The translations under genes were made by a program, and so were the position numbers. Below are positions 18,013 through 26,527 of a DNA stretch of 64,000 nucleotides, one piece after another (the first letter of the stretch is position 1; each line of letters begins with the position of its first letter). Below the pieces are notes generated by a model. That model was not told the origin of the DNA, searched no databases, and was given only the letters and a program-made list of their open reading frames with translations. Location of the stretch: positions 124,001 through 188,000 of the forward strand of contig NZ_ARXU01000005.1 of the NCBI RefSeq assembly GCF_000756655.1. The letters run 5' to 3'. The stretch comes from Alcanivorax jadensis T9 (lineage in GTDB: Bacteria > Pseudomonadota > Gammaproteobacteria > Pseudomonadales > Alcanivoracaceae).

Positions 18013-19298
18013 TCGTGCTGTTGCGACAAACCCTGGTGGCATTGCTGGTGCTGCCTAGCCTGGCCGCTGGCTGGGAGTTTCGTGGCGAAACCGGCCTGGA
18101 AGGACGTTATTTCACCCAGGCTTCTCCTTACGAGGCGGCGGACTATTCAACTAATAGTTCCCTGTATCTGAAAGGCGAGGTCTTCCACGAGTGGAACAAC
18201 CGGGACGACCAGTTCATCTTTATTCCCTATGCGCGGGTTGACGAAAACGATAGCGAGCGCACCCATGCAGATATCCGCGAGCTGTCCTGGATTCACGTGG
18301 GTAGCGGCTGGGAATCCCGGGTAGGGATTCGCAAGGTGTTCTGGGGCGTCACGGAAGGGCGTCACCTGGTGGATATCATCAACCAGACCGACCTGGTGGA
18401 CCAGGTGGATGGCGAGGAAAAGCTCGGCCAGCCCATGCTGAACCTGTCCACGGTACGTGACTGGGGTATCGTCGACCTGTTCGTGCTGCCGGGCTTTCGT
18501 GAGCGTACCTACGCCGGGGAAGAGGGCAGACCGCGTACACCGTTGCCGGTGTCCGACCATGCTCGTTACGAATCCGGTGCCGAAGACAAGCGCGTGGATG
18601 TGGCATTCCGCTACCAGCAGTATTTCAATAATGGCTTGGAGCTGGCCCTCTCCCATTTCTCCGGCACCAGCCGCGAGCCATTACTGCTTCCGGAAGCGCT
18701 CAGCCCCCAGCAGTTGCAAAGCCTGCTGCTCACCGGCAGCTTGCCCGCCGGCAGCGATCCGGAGCTGGTACCGCTGTATAACGTGATTGACCAGACCGGC
18801 CTGGAGCTGCAATACCTGAACAACGGCTGGCTGTGGAAGCTGGAAGCCATTACCCGCTCCGGGCAGGGGGATCGCTTTACCGCGCTGGATGGCGGCTTCG
18901 AATATACCCAGGTGGGCGTCCTCGACAGTGCCGCGGACCTGGGCTGGCTGCTCGAATACCTGTGGGAAGATCGGGATGCGTTACTGGCGTCGCCTTTCCA
19001 GGATGATGTCCTGTTGGCGACCCGATTCACCTTCAACGATGTGGCGTCTACGGAGATTCTCGCCGGTGTGATCTACGATCTGGAGAATGACGAGAAGGCC
19101 ATCAACCTGGAATCCAGCCGCCGCTTCGGCAATAACCTCAAGGCCAGCCTGGAGGCCCGCTTTTATACTGATACTGCGAAACCTCTCTCCGCCTCGGAAC
19201 TGTACCTGTCAGCCCTGCAGGGCAGGGCGGAAAATCCGGGCCTGAGCCCGGTCAGCCGCTCGGACTTCATCCAGGCGGAAGTGGTGTATTACTTCTGA
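18009..19298 (+). CDS. Outer membrane beta-barrel protein (DUF1302-like)
   Basis: 429 residues with a signal peptide (VALLVLPSLAAG) and a C-terminal strand ending VVYYF, typical of outer membrane barrels. Alternating polar/hydrophobic strands run throughout. The start is either TTG at 18009, overlapping the previous stop (TTGA), or GTG at 18015; both imply translational coupling to the LolA-like gene. With that gene it repeats the plan of the DUF1302/DUF1329 pair at the start of the window. The family is not certain. It could also be an alginate-export-like porin. Confidence 0.75.
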   Translation: MIVLLRQTLVALLVLPSLAAGWEFRGETGLEGRYFTQASPYEAADYSTNSSLYLKGEVFHEWNNRDDQFIFIPYARVDENDSERTHADIRELSWIHVGSGWESRVGIRKVFWGVTEGRHLVDIINQTDLVDQVDGEEKLGQPMLNLSTVRDWGIVDLFVLPGFRERTYAGEEGRPRTPLPVSDHARYESGAEDKRVDVAFRYQQYFNNGLELALSHFSGTSREPLLLPEALSPQQLQSLLLTGSLPAGSDPELVPLYNVIDQTGLELQYLNNGWLWKLEAITRSGQGDRFTALDGGFEYTQVGVLDSAADLGWLLEYLWEDRDALLASPFQDDVLLATRFTFNDVASTEILAGVIYDLENDEKAINLESSRRFGNNLKASLEARFYTDTAKPLSASELYLSALQGRAENPGLSPVSRSDFIQAEVVYYF

Positions 19299-19511
19299 AG
19301 AGAGTTCAAAGTTCAAAGTTGAAAGTTCAAAAGCGCGGGCTGGTTATGGTGCCACCGGACACAGGCCAGAGCCGCGCCGCACGGATAAAGAAAAAAGATA
19401 TTCATCCGAATGGCCGAGTGAGGTAGCCAACTGGGTTTTATGAGTGGCGTCGCGGCGCCGAGGGTCAATGTTTAGCGCAAGCCCCCGCCCGCGCTTTGTA
19501 ACTTGCAACTG
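19299..19511. repeat. Heptamer-arm inverted-repeat element, copy 3
   Basis: Directly after a TGA stop come AGAG and then four 7-bp units: AGTTCAA, AGTTCAA, AGTTGAA, AGTTCAA (19303-19330), then AAGCGCGGGC. The right arm at 19487-19510, read in reverse, gives AGTTGCA, AGTTACA, AAGCGCGGGC, so 20 of 24 bases pair. The interior (about 145 bases) has no ORF and no likeness to the other copies. This covers most of the gap upstream of psrA. Confidence 0.65.
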
Positions 19512-19533
19512 TCCCCTTGACCCCCTTCACACC

Positions 19534-19560
19534 CAAACGTATGTTTGAAACGTATGTTTT
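19534..19560 (+). promoter_or_regulatory. Two tandem PsrA operators
   Basis: CAAACGTATGTTTG at 19534-19547 and GAAACGTATGTTTT at 19547-19560 are back-to-back copies with a 13-bp period. Both fit the known PsrA motif (G/C)AAAC-N(2-4)-GTTT(G/C). They lie 18 bases before the psrA start, as expected for autorepression. Confidence 0.85.
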
Positions 19561-19578
19561 GAACACAGGGCAGGGCGC

Positions 19579-20214
19579 ATGGCACAGGCGGGCACGGTAG
19601 ACCGGATTCTGGATACCGCAGAGGTATTGTTTGCCCAGAAGGGCTTTGCGGAGACCAGCCTGCGTGCTATTACCAGCAAGGCCGGAGTGAACCTGGCCGC
19701 GGTGAACTACCATTTTGGTTCCAAGGAAGCACTGATACAGGCGGTATTCGAGCGCTTCCTGACGCCGTTCAGTGCGGCACTCGGTGCCAAGCTGGATGAA
19801 ATGGAAGCGACCGGCACCCCGGACACGCCGGAAAACGTGCTCGGCATCGTGTTTCGTCTGGCCCTGGGCACCCACCCGGAAGACCCGCAGCGCGCCGCCA
19901 TCTTCTTTCGTCTCTCCGGGCAGGCCTACAGTCAGCCTCAGGGGCACTTGCGTGACTATCTGCACACACACTACGGCGCCGTCTTTAAACGCCTGCAGGA
20001 GCACTTACAGCGAGCGGTGCCGAGCGTACCGCCCATGGAATTGTTCTGGCGCGTTCAATTCAGTCTGGGCGCCGTGATCTTTACCCTGTCCGGCATGCAG
20101 TCCCTGCAGGCTATCAGCAAGGCCGATTTCAACCTGGATGTGAGCACCGCGGATATCACCCGGCGGCTGCTGCCGTTTCTGGTCGGAGGCATCCAGGCCG
20201 ATGTACCGGAATAA
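19579..20214 (+). CDS. psrA: TetR-family fatty-acid-responsive regulator PsrA
   Basis: 211 residues. The HTH region (RILDTAEVLFAQKGFAETSLRAITSKAGVNLAAVNYHFGSKEALIQAVF) is nearly that of Pseudomonas PsrA. The C-terminal ligand domain keeps the RVPPLELFWRV-like block (SVPPMELFWRVQFSLGAVIF). PsrA represses fatty-acid oxidation genes and itself, is released by long-chain fatty acids, and activates rpoS in Pseudomonas. The two PsrA-type operators just upstream fit this. The following nagZ also matches the Pseudomonas order. In an alkane or lipid user it is a likely master switch for beta-oxidation. Confidence 0.93.
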   Translation: MAQAGTVDRILDTAEVLFAQKGFAETSLRAITSKAGVNLAAVNYHFGSKEALIQAVFERFLTPFSAALGAKLDEMEATGTPDTPENVLGIVFRLALGTHPEDPQRAAIFFRLSGQAYSQPQGHLRDYLHTHYGAVFKRLQEHLQRAVPSVPPMELFWRVQFSLGAVIFTLSGMQSLQAISKADFNLDVSTADITRRLLPFLVGGIQADVPE

Positions 20215-20224
20215 CCCGCTTTTC

Positions 20225-20330
20225 TGTAGGAGCTATGCTTGCATGGCGAACTGAGCGTAGCGAAGGTAATGTTCTAGCTGGCTGATCCCTGCGGCCAAAC
20301 GGTTTTTCGCCCTTCAAGCATAGCGCCTAC
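20225..20330. repeat. REP-like inverted pair after psrA
   Basis: TGTAGGAGCTATGCTTGCAT at the left and CAAGCATAGCGCCTAC at the right, about 106 bases end to end, with a diverged middle. It fills the gap between psrA and the L,D-transpeptidase gene. Confidence 0.8.
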
Positions 20331-20341
20331 AAAAGGATGGT

Positions 20342-20812
20342 ATGGAACTGATCATCAACCTCTCTGAACAATGGCTGGAACTGCGCGGTGAGCGCACCGA
20401 GCGTTTTCCCGTGTCCTCCGCCCGCAACGGGGCAGGGCAGGCCATGGGCAGCGAAGCCACGCCGCTGGGTCAGCATCTGGTAAGGGCCCGTTTCGGCGAC
20501 GGTCTACCGGAAGGTGCGGTGTTCAGCGGGCGCAAATTCTCTGGAGAGATCTGCGATGCGGCCAGGGTCCGTGAGCATCCGCAACGGGATTGGGTACTCA
20601 CCCGCATCCTCTGGCTGGGGGGCATGGAACCCGGCCACAATCTGGGCGGTGACGTGGATAGTTTCCGACGCTTTATTTATATTCACGGCACACCCGACAG
20701 TGAGCCCATGGGGACGCCTGCCTCCCATGGCTGCATACGCATGCGCAATGCGGATATGATTCGCGTCTTCGATCAAGTGCCTGTGGGCGCCGCTGTCACC
20801 ATTACCGAATAA
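20342..20812 (+). CDS. YkuD-type L,D-transpeptidase without signal peptide
   Basis: 156 residues. The catalytic signature is complete: His115 in YIHGTPD and the SHGCIRM block with Cys131 and Arg133. Such enzymes form 3-3 crosslinks or anchor lipoproteins in the periplasm, but here the chain starts directly with the first beta strand (MELIINLSEQWLEL) and has no signal peptide or membrane helix. It is followed 11 bp later by nagZ, a cytoplasmic muropeptide-recycling enzyme. A cytoplasmic action on recycled peptides is therefore possible. This is inference. Confidence 0.88.
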   Translation: MELIINLSEQWLELRGERTERFPVSSARNGAGQAMGSEATPLGQHLVRARFGDGLPEGAVFSGRKFSGEICDAARVREHPQRDWVLTRILWLGGMEPGHNLGGDVDSFRRFIYIHGTPDSEPMGTPASHGCIRMRNADMIRVFDQVPVGAAVTITE

Positions 20813-20823
20813 CCAGGATTGCC

Positions 20824-21837
20824 ATGCCATCCGTTTCCCCCCTGCTGATGCTCGATCTGGAAGGTCTCCAGGTCAGCGATGTGGAGAAAGACTTGCTCAG
20901 CCACCCGGGTACCGGTGGGCTGATTCTCTTTACCCGTAACTACCAGGACCGGCAGCAGCTTGCTGAGCTGGTTCGCCAGATTCGCGCGGTACGGCCAGAG
21001 ATACTGATCGCCGTAGACCAGGAAGGGGGGCGCGTACAGCGTTTCCGTGACGGGTTCGTGCGCCTGCCGCCCATGGCCGCCCTGGGGCGTCGTTACGACC
21101 AGACCCCGCAGTTAGCGATGGCGGAAGCCTCCCTGGTCGGTGAGCTGATGGCCTCTGAGCTGACCGAGCTGGATATTGATCTCAGCTTTGCGCCGGTGCT
21201 GGACCTGGACTACGGCACCAGCACGGTAATCGGAGACCGCAGCTTCCATGGCGATGCGGATGCCATGATCGCCCTGGCCGGTGCCTTTATCGACGGCATG
21301 AGTGCCGCCGGCATGGCAGCCACTGGCAAGCACTTCCCCGGCCACGGCCACGTGGTAGCGGATTCCCATCTGGAGTTGCCGGTGGACCCGCGCCCGCTGG
21401 CCGAAATCGAAGCGGCTGACTTGCGACCTTTTGTGGCGCTGGCACAAAAGCTGGACGGCATCATGCCTGCCCACGTGATCTACAGCGCGGTAGAAAACCA
21501 GACCGCCGGTTTTTCCCGCTACTGGCTGCAGACCCGCTTGCGCGAGCAAATGGGTTTTCGCGGCGTGATCTTCTCCGATGATCTGTCCATGGCCGGTGCC
21601 CACGGCGTGGGCGGCTATGCGGAGCGGGCCCGGGCGGCGCTGGAAGCCGGTTGCGATATGGTGCTGGCCTGCAACAACCGCACAGGGGCCGAACAGGTGC
21701 TGGATTTCCTTGCCGGCACTCCCTTCAGCGGCCAGGTGCCGGCCAGCGGCCTGCGCGCCCGTTCGCGTCGCCCCATGGAAACCACCAAACGACACGCTGC
21801 CACGGAGCTGGCGGCGGCATTGACTGAACCTCGCTAA
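20824..21837 (+). CDS. nagZ: Beta-N-acetylglucosaminidase NagZ
   Basis: 337 residues, glycoside hydrolase family 3, cytoplasmic. Visible are the GLILFTRNY opening, IAVDQEGGRVQRF, the KHFPGHG catalytic loop with DSHLELP, and VIFSDDLSMAGA with the nucleophile Asp. It removes GlcNAc from GlcNAc-anhydroMurNAc peptides during cell-wall recycling and so influences AmpC induction where that exists. Its position behind psrA matches Pseudomonas. Confidence 0.97.
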   Translation: MPSVSPLLMLDLEGLQVSDVEKDLLSHPGTGGLILFTRNYQDRQQLAELVRQIRAVRPEILIAVDQEGGRVQRFRDGFVRLPPMAALGRRYDQTPQLAMAEASLVGELMASELTELDIDLSFAPVLDLDYGTSTVIGDRSFHGDADAMIALAGAFIDGMSAAGMAATGKHFPGHGHVVADSHLELPVDPRPLAEIEAADLRPFVALAQKLDGIMPAHVIYSAVENQTAGFSRYWLQTRLREQMGFRGVIFSDDLSMAGAHGVGGYAERARAALEAGCDMVLACNNRTGAEQVLDFLAGTPFSGQVPASGLRARSRRPMETTKRHAATELAAALTEPR

Positions 21838-21845
21838 GGACTCAC

Positions 21846-23003
21846 ATGAACTGGGACTGGAACCAACTGCTGCAATGGCCGAACGTGGAGACCCCCACGG
21901 ATATCTGGCTGACTCAATTGTTCATCATCGTACTGTGTACGGTGTCGGTGAACTTCATCCTGATGCGCGTCATCGATGTGCTTGACCGGTTGATCAACAA
22001 GACGGAAACCCTGTGGGACGATGCTCTGCTGGAAGCAGCGCGGATTCCGCTGCGGCTGGTGTTCTGGGTCATTGGTTTGTCGATCTCCGTGGAGCTGCTG
22101 CAGGCAGTGACCGAGCAAGCCAATGAACTGTTCGACCTGGCTCCCAAAGTCCGTCAGATCGCCTTCATCATCATCATTGCCATGTTCCTTAACCGGTTTA
22201 TCTCCTACACGGAGAAAAATCTGATCGACGCCTCGCGCATGCGTAAACCCATGGACAAGTCCACCGCCGCGGCGGTAGCTAAATTGCTGCGGGTGTCGGT
22301 GATCATCACTTCCTTGCTGATCATCCTGCAGACCATGGGCTACAGCGTGTCGGGGGTGCTGGCTTTCGGCGGTATCGGTGGCATGGCGGTGGCCTTTGCC
22401 GCCAAGGATCTGCTCGCCAACTTCTTCGGCGGCATGATGGTGTACCTGGACAAGCCGTTTCGGATCGGGGACTGGGTGCGGTCACCGGACCGTTCTATCG
22501 AAGGTACCGTGGAGCATATCGGCTGGCGGCTGACCTGTATCCGCACCTTTGACCAGCGTCCGTTGTATATCCCCAATGCCATGTTCACCACGGTGGTGCT
22601 GGAAAACCCGTCACGCATGTTTAATCGTCGTATCAACGAGAAGATCGGTATCCGCTATGACGACTGGCAGAAAATGCCGGGCATTGTGGCGGAAGTGAAA
22701 CAGATGCTGATCGACCACGAAGAGCTGGAAACCGACAGCCGTACCCTGATCGTCAACTTCGACAGCTATGGCGCGTCGCACCTGGAGTTCTTTATCTACA
22801 CCTTCACCAAGACCACCCAGTGGGTGCGTTACCATGAGATCAAGCAGGATGTGCTGATGAAGATCATGGCCATCGTCAACGAGCACGGGGCGGAGTTTGC
22901 CTTCCCCACTCGCACCCTGCATCTTGTCAGCCACAACGACGATCATCCCGCCACGGGTCTGGAAAACGACAACACTGAGGACGCACAGCATGTCCATCGC
23001 TGA
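21846..23003 (+). CDS. MscS-type mechanosensitive ion channel
   Basis: 385 residues. Hydrophobic segments lie near 25-45, 60-80, 95-115 and 145-165. The pore helix and beta domain of MscS are clear: GVLAFGGIGGMAVAFAAKDLLANFFGGMMVYLDKPFRIGDWV (about 172-215), then YIPNAMFTTVVLENPSRM. The C-terminal alpha/beta domain follows. The channel opens on osmotic downshock. The end of the gene overlaps hpt by 14 bp, so they share a transcript. Confidence 0.95.
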   Translation: MNWDWNQLLQWPNVETPTDIWLTQLFIIVLCTVSVNFILMRVIDVLDRLINKTETLWDDALLEAARIPLRLVFWVIGLSISVELLQAVTEQANELFDLAPKVRQIAFIIIIAMFLNRFISYTEKNLIDASRMRKPMDKSTAAAVAKLLRVSVIITSLLIILQTMGYSVSGVLAFGGIGGMAVAFAAKDLLANFFGGMMVYLDKPFRIGDWVRSPDRSIEGTVEHIGWRLTCIRTFDQRPLYIPNAMFTTVVLENPSRMFNRRINEKIGIRYDDWQKMPGIVAEVKQMLIDHEELETDSRTLIVNFDSYGASHLEFFIYTFTKTTQWVRYHEIKQDVLMKIMAIVNEHGAEFAFPTRTLHLVSHNDDHPATGLENDNTEDAQHVHR

Positions 23004-23556
23004 GGAGCTGCAACAGGAACTGATGCGGGTACGCCGCGAGGCCATCGAGCTGCATTCTGCCGATCAGGTTCAGGAAGCCATCGCCAAGCTGGCCTTCGCG
23101 GTCACCGAAGCTTACTCGGGCAAGGTGCCGGTGATGCTGACCGTCATGAACGGGGGGATGATCTTCGCTGCCGAGTTGGTCAAGCGCCTGGATATTCCGC
23201 TGGAGATGGATTACCTCCACGCCAGTCGTTATCTGGGGGAAACCAGTGGCGGCGATGTGGAGTGGATTGTCACCCCCAATGCCAGCCTGGCCGGGCGGGA
23301 TGTGCTGATTGTGGATGACATTCTTGATGTGGGTACCACCTTGCTGTCCATCATCGACGCCTGCAAGGCTCAGGGTGCTGCCTCGGTGAAGACCTGTGTG
23401 CTGGTGGACAAGCAGCATGACCGCAAGGCAAAGCCGGGCCTGAAAGCCGACTTCACGGCCCTGGACGCGGCGGATTATTATCTTTTCGGCATGGGTATGG
23501 ACTACAAGGGTTTCTGGCGTAATGCGCCGGGGATCTACGCGGTAAAGGAACACTGA
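22990..23556 (+). CDS. hpt: Hypoxanthine-guanine phosphoribosyltransferase
   Basis: 188 residues from the ATG at 22990 (GAGGA upstream; the longer frame runs through mscS codons). The PRPP-binding motif VLIVDDILDVGTTL and the upstream hood segment (YLHASRYLGETSGGDVEW) mark a purine phosphoribosyltransferase. It converts hypoxanthine or guanine plus PRPP to IMP or GMP. The next gene, 2 bp away, releases hypoxanthine from methylthioinosine, so the pair forms a salvage step. Confidence 0.92.
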   Translation: MSIAEELQQELMRVRREAIELHSADQVQEAIAKLAFAVTEAYSGKVPVMLTVMNGGMIFAAELVKRLDIPLEMDYLHASRYLGETSGGDVEWIVTPNASLAGRDVLIVDDILDVGTTLLSIIDACKAQGAASVKTCVLVDKQHDRKAKPGLKADFTALDAADYYLFGMGMDYKGFWRNAPGIYAVKEH

Positions 23557-23558
23557 GT

Positions 23559-24299
23559 ATGTTGGCGTTTATTGGCGGCACCGGTCTTACGCGCATGGAT
23601 AATCTGCGCATCATCCGCAGACAGGCGATTTCCACCCGCTTTGGCGATCCGTCCGCTGCGGTAGTGGAAGGGGAGCTGGATGGCCAGAACGTGCTGTTCC
23701 TGGCCCGCCATGGCGACCCCCATGTACTGCTGCCTCATCAGGTGAACTATCGGGCCAATATGACGGCCCTGAAAGAGGCGGGTGCCACCGCCATTGTGGC
23801 GGTGAACGCGGTAGGCGGCATCACTGCCCAGGCCCCCACCGGCGCCCTGGTGTTGCCCGACCAGATTATCGACTACACCTGGGGCCGAGAGATGACCCTG
23901 TTCGACGACCCGGCGGAGCCGCTGGTGCACGTGGACTTCAGCTGGCCGTTCGATAGCGCTTTGCGCAATGGCCTGAAGGAAAAACTGGCTGCGTCGGAGC
24001 TGAAATGGAACGACGGCGGCTGCTATGCGGCTACTCAGGGACCACGGCTGGAAACCGCCGCAGAAATCATTCGCCTGGAGCGTGACGGTTGCGACATCGT
24101 CGGTATGACCGGCATGCCCGAAGCGGTGCTGGCCCGGGAGTTGGCATTGCCCTATGCCATGCTGTCGCTGGTGGTGAATCCGGCAGCGGGCAAATCCAGC
24201 CATGAGATCACCATGGCGGAAATCGAAGCTGTCATTCACGATGGCATGGCCAATGTGTGCCGGGTGTTGACGGATTTTGCCGGTGGCTACACCGCCTGA
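23559..24299 (+). CDS. S-methyl-5'-thioinosine phosphorylase
   Basis: 246 residues. Nucleoside phosphorylase fold, MTAP subgroup: FIGGTGL, RHGDPHVLLPHQVNYRAN, AVNAVGGI, TQGPRLETAAE and the MTGMPEAVLARE substrate block. In Pseudomonas the homologous protein splits methylthioinosine, not methylthioadenosine, to hypoxanthine and methylthioribose-1-phosphate. Its neighbour hpt supports this assignment. MTAP activity cannot be excluded from sequence alone. Confidence 0.9.
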   Translation: MLAFIGGTGLTRMDNLRIIRRQAISTRFGDPSAAVVEGELDGQNVLFLARHGDPHVLLPHQVNYRANMTALKEAGATAIVAVNAVGGITAQAPTGALVLPDQIIDYTWGREMTLFDDPAEPLVHVDFSWPFDSALRNGLKEKLAASELKWNDGGCYAATQGPRLETAAEIIRLERDGCDIVGMTGMPEAVLARELALPYAMLSLVVNPAAGKSSHEITMAEIEAVIHDGMANVCRVLTDFAGGYTA

Positions 24300-24307
24300 T
24301 TATCACG

Positions 24308-24330
24308 GCCGCTGCCGAGCAGCGGCTTTT
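24308..24330 (+). terminator. Short terminator hairpin after MTI phosphorylase
   Basis: GCCGCTGC, CGA, GCAGCGGC, TTTT. The T-run is short and the ribosome binding site of the next gene follows at once, so readthrough is likely. Confidence 0.5.
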
Positions 24331-24347
24331 GGAAGGAGCTTCGCACA

Positions 24348-25373
24348 GTGACCCTGCTGATCATCTTCGCCGCCGTCTCCATCGGCTTTTCCTTTCTTTG
24401 CTCGATTCTGGAAGCGGCATTACTGTCGATTACGCCGAGTTTCATCGCCGGCCTGCGGGAAACACGGCCCAAGCTCTATGAGACGCTCCGTTCCTACAAG
24501 GACGATATCGACAAACCCCTGTCCGCCATTCTCACCCTCAATACGGTCGCCCATACCGTAGGGGCTACCGGGGTCGGCGCCCAGGTGGCGGTGGTGTTTG
24601 GCGAAGCCTGGCTCGGCGCGGCCTCCGCGGTGATGACCCTGGCCATTCTGGTGTTGTCGGAAATTATCCCCAAGACCATTGGGGCGAAATACTGGCGCGC
24701 TCTGGCGCCCATGCTGCCGCCGGTTCTGCAGTTCATCATGATCGCTCTGATGCCCTTTGTGTGGCTGTCCAAGCTGATTACCAGCCGCATTGGTGGTGGC
24801 GAGCACGATGTGGACGTGCGGGCGGAAATCCGCGCCCTGGCTGACATGGGCAAGGATCAGGATGCTCTGGACGACAACGAATTCCAGGTGATCCAGAACG
24901 TCCTGCGCCTGCACGACATCAAGGTCGGCACCATCATGACCCCGCGCACGGTTTGTCGCACGGTGACCCCGGAGATGACCGTGGCCGAATTTCTGGAAAA
25001 AGAGAAAGACCAGCCTTTTTCCCGCTTCCCGGTGATGACGGAGAAGGGCGAGGGCAAAGGCTATATCCACAAATCTGACCTGCTGGGCTGCAACCCGGAG
25101 CAGACCATGAGCGTACTGGCCCACGAAGTGCCTCTGGTCCATACCGGGATGGGGATCGACAAGCTGTTTCACGCCATGTTGGCCCAGCGCCAGCACATGG
25201 CGGTGGTCTATGACGAGCACGGCACCTGGGTAGGGCTGATCACGTTGGAGGATATTCTGGAAAGTATTCTCGGCCGTGAGATCATGGACGAAACCGATCA
25301 CGTGGCAGACCTGCGACTCTATGCCCGCCAGCGCTGGAGCCGGCGGTTGAAAAAGCAGGAAAAGCCACAATAG
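24348..25373 (+). CDS. CNNM/CorC-type DUF21 + CBS domain membrane protein
   Basis: 341 residues, GTG start with GGAAGGAG before it. Residues 1-165 contain the DUF21 membrane domain (helices near 1-25, 70-100, 110-140). Residues 185-320 hold a CBS pair (VGTIMTPRTVCRTV, AVVYDEHGTWVGLITLEDILESILG). Related proteins export Mg2+/Co2+ or confer metal tolerance. The CorC_HlyC C-terminal domain usual in longer members is missing, so this is the short form. Confidence 0.9.
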   Translation: MTLLIIFAAVSIGFSFLCSILEAALLSITPSFIAGLRETRPKLYETLRSYKDDIDKPLSAILTLNTVAHTVGATGVGAQVAVVFGEAWLGAASAVMTLAILVLSEIIPKTIGAKYWRALAPMLPPVLQFIMIALMPFVWLSKLITSRIGGGEHDVDVRAEIRALADMGKDQDALDDNEFQVIQNVLRLHDIKVGTIMTPRTVCRTVTPEMTVAEFLEKEKDQPFSRFPVMTEKGEGKGYIHKSDLLGCNPEQTMSVLAHEVPLVHTGMGIDKLFHAMLAQRQHMAVVYDEHGTWVGLITLEDILESILGREIMDETDHVADLRLYARQRWSRRLKKQEKPQ

Positions 25374-25405
25374 GAAGTAACAAGCCAGATTGAGGAGAAG
25401 CAACC

Positions 25406-26374
25406 ATGACCGAGATCTACAAGGACAACAGCGAAACCATTGGCAAGACCCCGCTGGTGCAAATCAACCGCATTAGCCAGGGAAAAATTCTCGCCAAGCT
25501 GGAATCACGCAACCCGGCGGGTAGCGTGAAATGTCGTATTGGCAGCTCCATGATCTGGGACGCGGAAAAGAGCGGCAAACTGAAACCCGGCATGACCCTG
25601 GTGGAACCCACCAGCGGCAACACCGGTATTGCCCTGGCTTACGTGGCAGCGGCGCGGGGGTACGACCTGACCCTGACCATGCCCGACACCATGAGCCTGG
25701 AGCGGCGTAAAATCCTCAAGGCTCTGGGCGCCAAGCTGGTGCTTACACCCGGCGCCAAAGGCATGCCTGGAGCTATTGCCAAAGCCGAGGAACTGGTCAG
25801 CGAGAATCCGGACACGTTCCTGATGCTGCAGCAATTCAACAACCCGGCCAACCCGGAAATCCACGAGAAAACCACCGGCCCGGAAATCTGGGATGCGACC
25901 GGTGGCGATATTGACGTCCTGGTGAGTGGTGTGGGCACTGGTGGCACTATCACCGGGGTATCGCGCTACATCAAGAACCAGAAGGGCAAGGCCATTACCT
26001 CAATTGCCGTAGAGCCGGATTCCTCCACCATGATCAGCGCAGCCCTGAAAGGGGATGAGCCCACCCATGGCCCGCACAAGATCCAGGGCATCGGTGCCGG
26101 CTTTGTGCCGAAGAACCTGGATCTGTCTGTGGTGGATCGTTGTGAGCAAGTGAGCAACGAAGACGCCATGGCATGGGCCCACAAACTGATGCAGGAAGAG
26201 GGCATTCTTGCTGGCATCTCCTGCGGGGCAGCCATGTGTGTGGCGGACCGTATCAGCCAGCTGCCGGAATTCGAGGGCAAGACCATTGTGGTGGTACTGC
26301 CAGACTCCGGCGAACGCTACCTGACCTCCCCGTTGTTTGCGGATATGTTCAGTGACCAGGAGCTGAACCAGTAG
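25406..26374 (+). CDS. cysK: Cysteine synthase A (O-acetylserine sulfhydrylase)
   Basis: 322 residues, co-linear with E. coli Cys[28 protein letters not shown] with the PLP Lys, the substrate loop [20 protein letters not shown], and the phosphate-binding [16 protein letters not shown]. It makes cysteine from O-acetylserine and sulfide. The C-terminal residues follow CysK and not CysM. There is good spacing from an AGGAG ribosome site upstream, and no cys regulon genes adjoin. Confidence 0.96.
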   Translation: MTEIYKDNSETIGKTPLVQINRISQGKILAKLESRNPAGSVKCRIGSSMIWDAEKSGKLKPGMTLVEPTSGNTGIALAYVAAARGYDLTLTMPDTMSLERRKILKALGAKLVLTPGAKGMPGAIAKAEELVSENPDTFLMLQQFNNPANPEIHEKTTGPEIWDATGGDIDVLVSGVGTGGTITGVSRYIKNQKGKAITSIAVEPDSSTMISAALKGDEPTHGPHKIQGIGAGFVPKNLDLSVVDRCEQVSNEDAMAWAHKLMQEEGILAGISCGAAMCVADRISQLPEFEGKTIVVVLPDSGERYLTSPLFADMFSDQELNQ

Positions 26375-26410
26375 GGAACGGCTTGCTGGCGATCTTCACC
26401 CTGCGATGGT

Positions 26411-26458
26411 CGCCAGCCGCAACGCTGGCGGGCTTTGCCCGCCGGCGCTGTACAGCGC
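26411..26458 (+). other. Overlapping alternative hairpins after cysK
   Basis: CGCCAGC (26411-26417) can pair with GCTGGCG (26424-26430). That same right arm overlaps GGCGGGC (26427-26433), which pairs with GCCCGCC (26437-26443). GCGCTG-TA-CAGCGC follows. The first two stems exclude each other, like an attenuator, but there is no T-run. Confidence 0.35.
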
Positions 26459-26527
26459 TGGCCCTGTGCCGTATAAATGCAAATTATTGAGTTAAGAAAA
26501 CCGTTGGCAAAGCGGTCTGGGGGAAGC

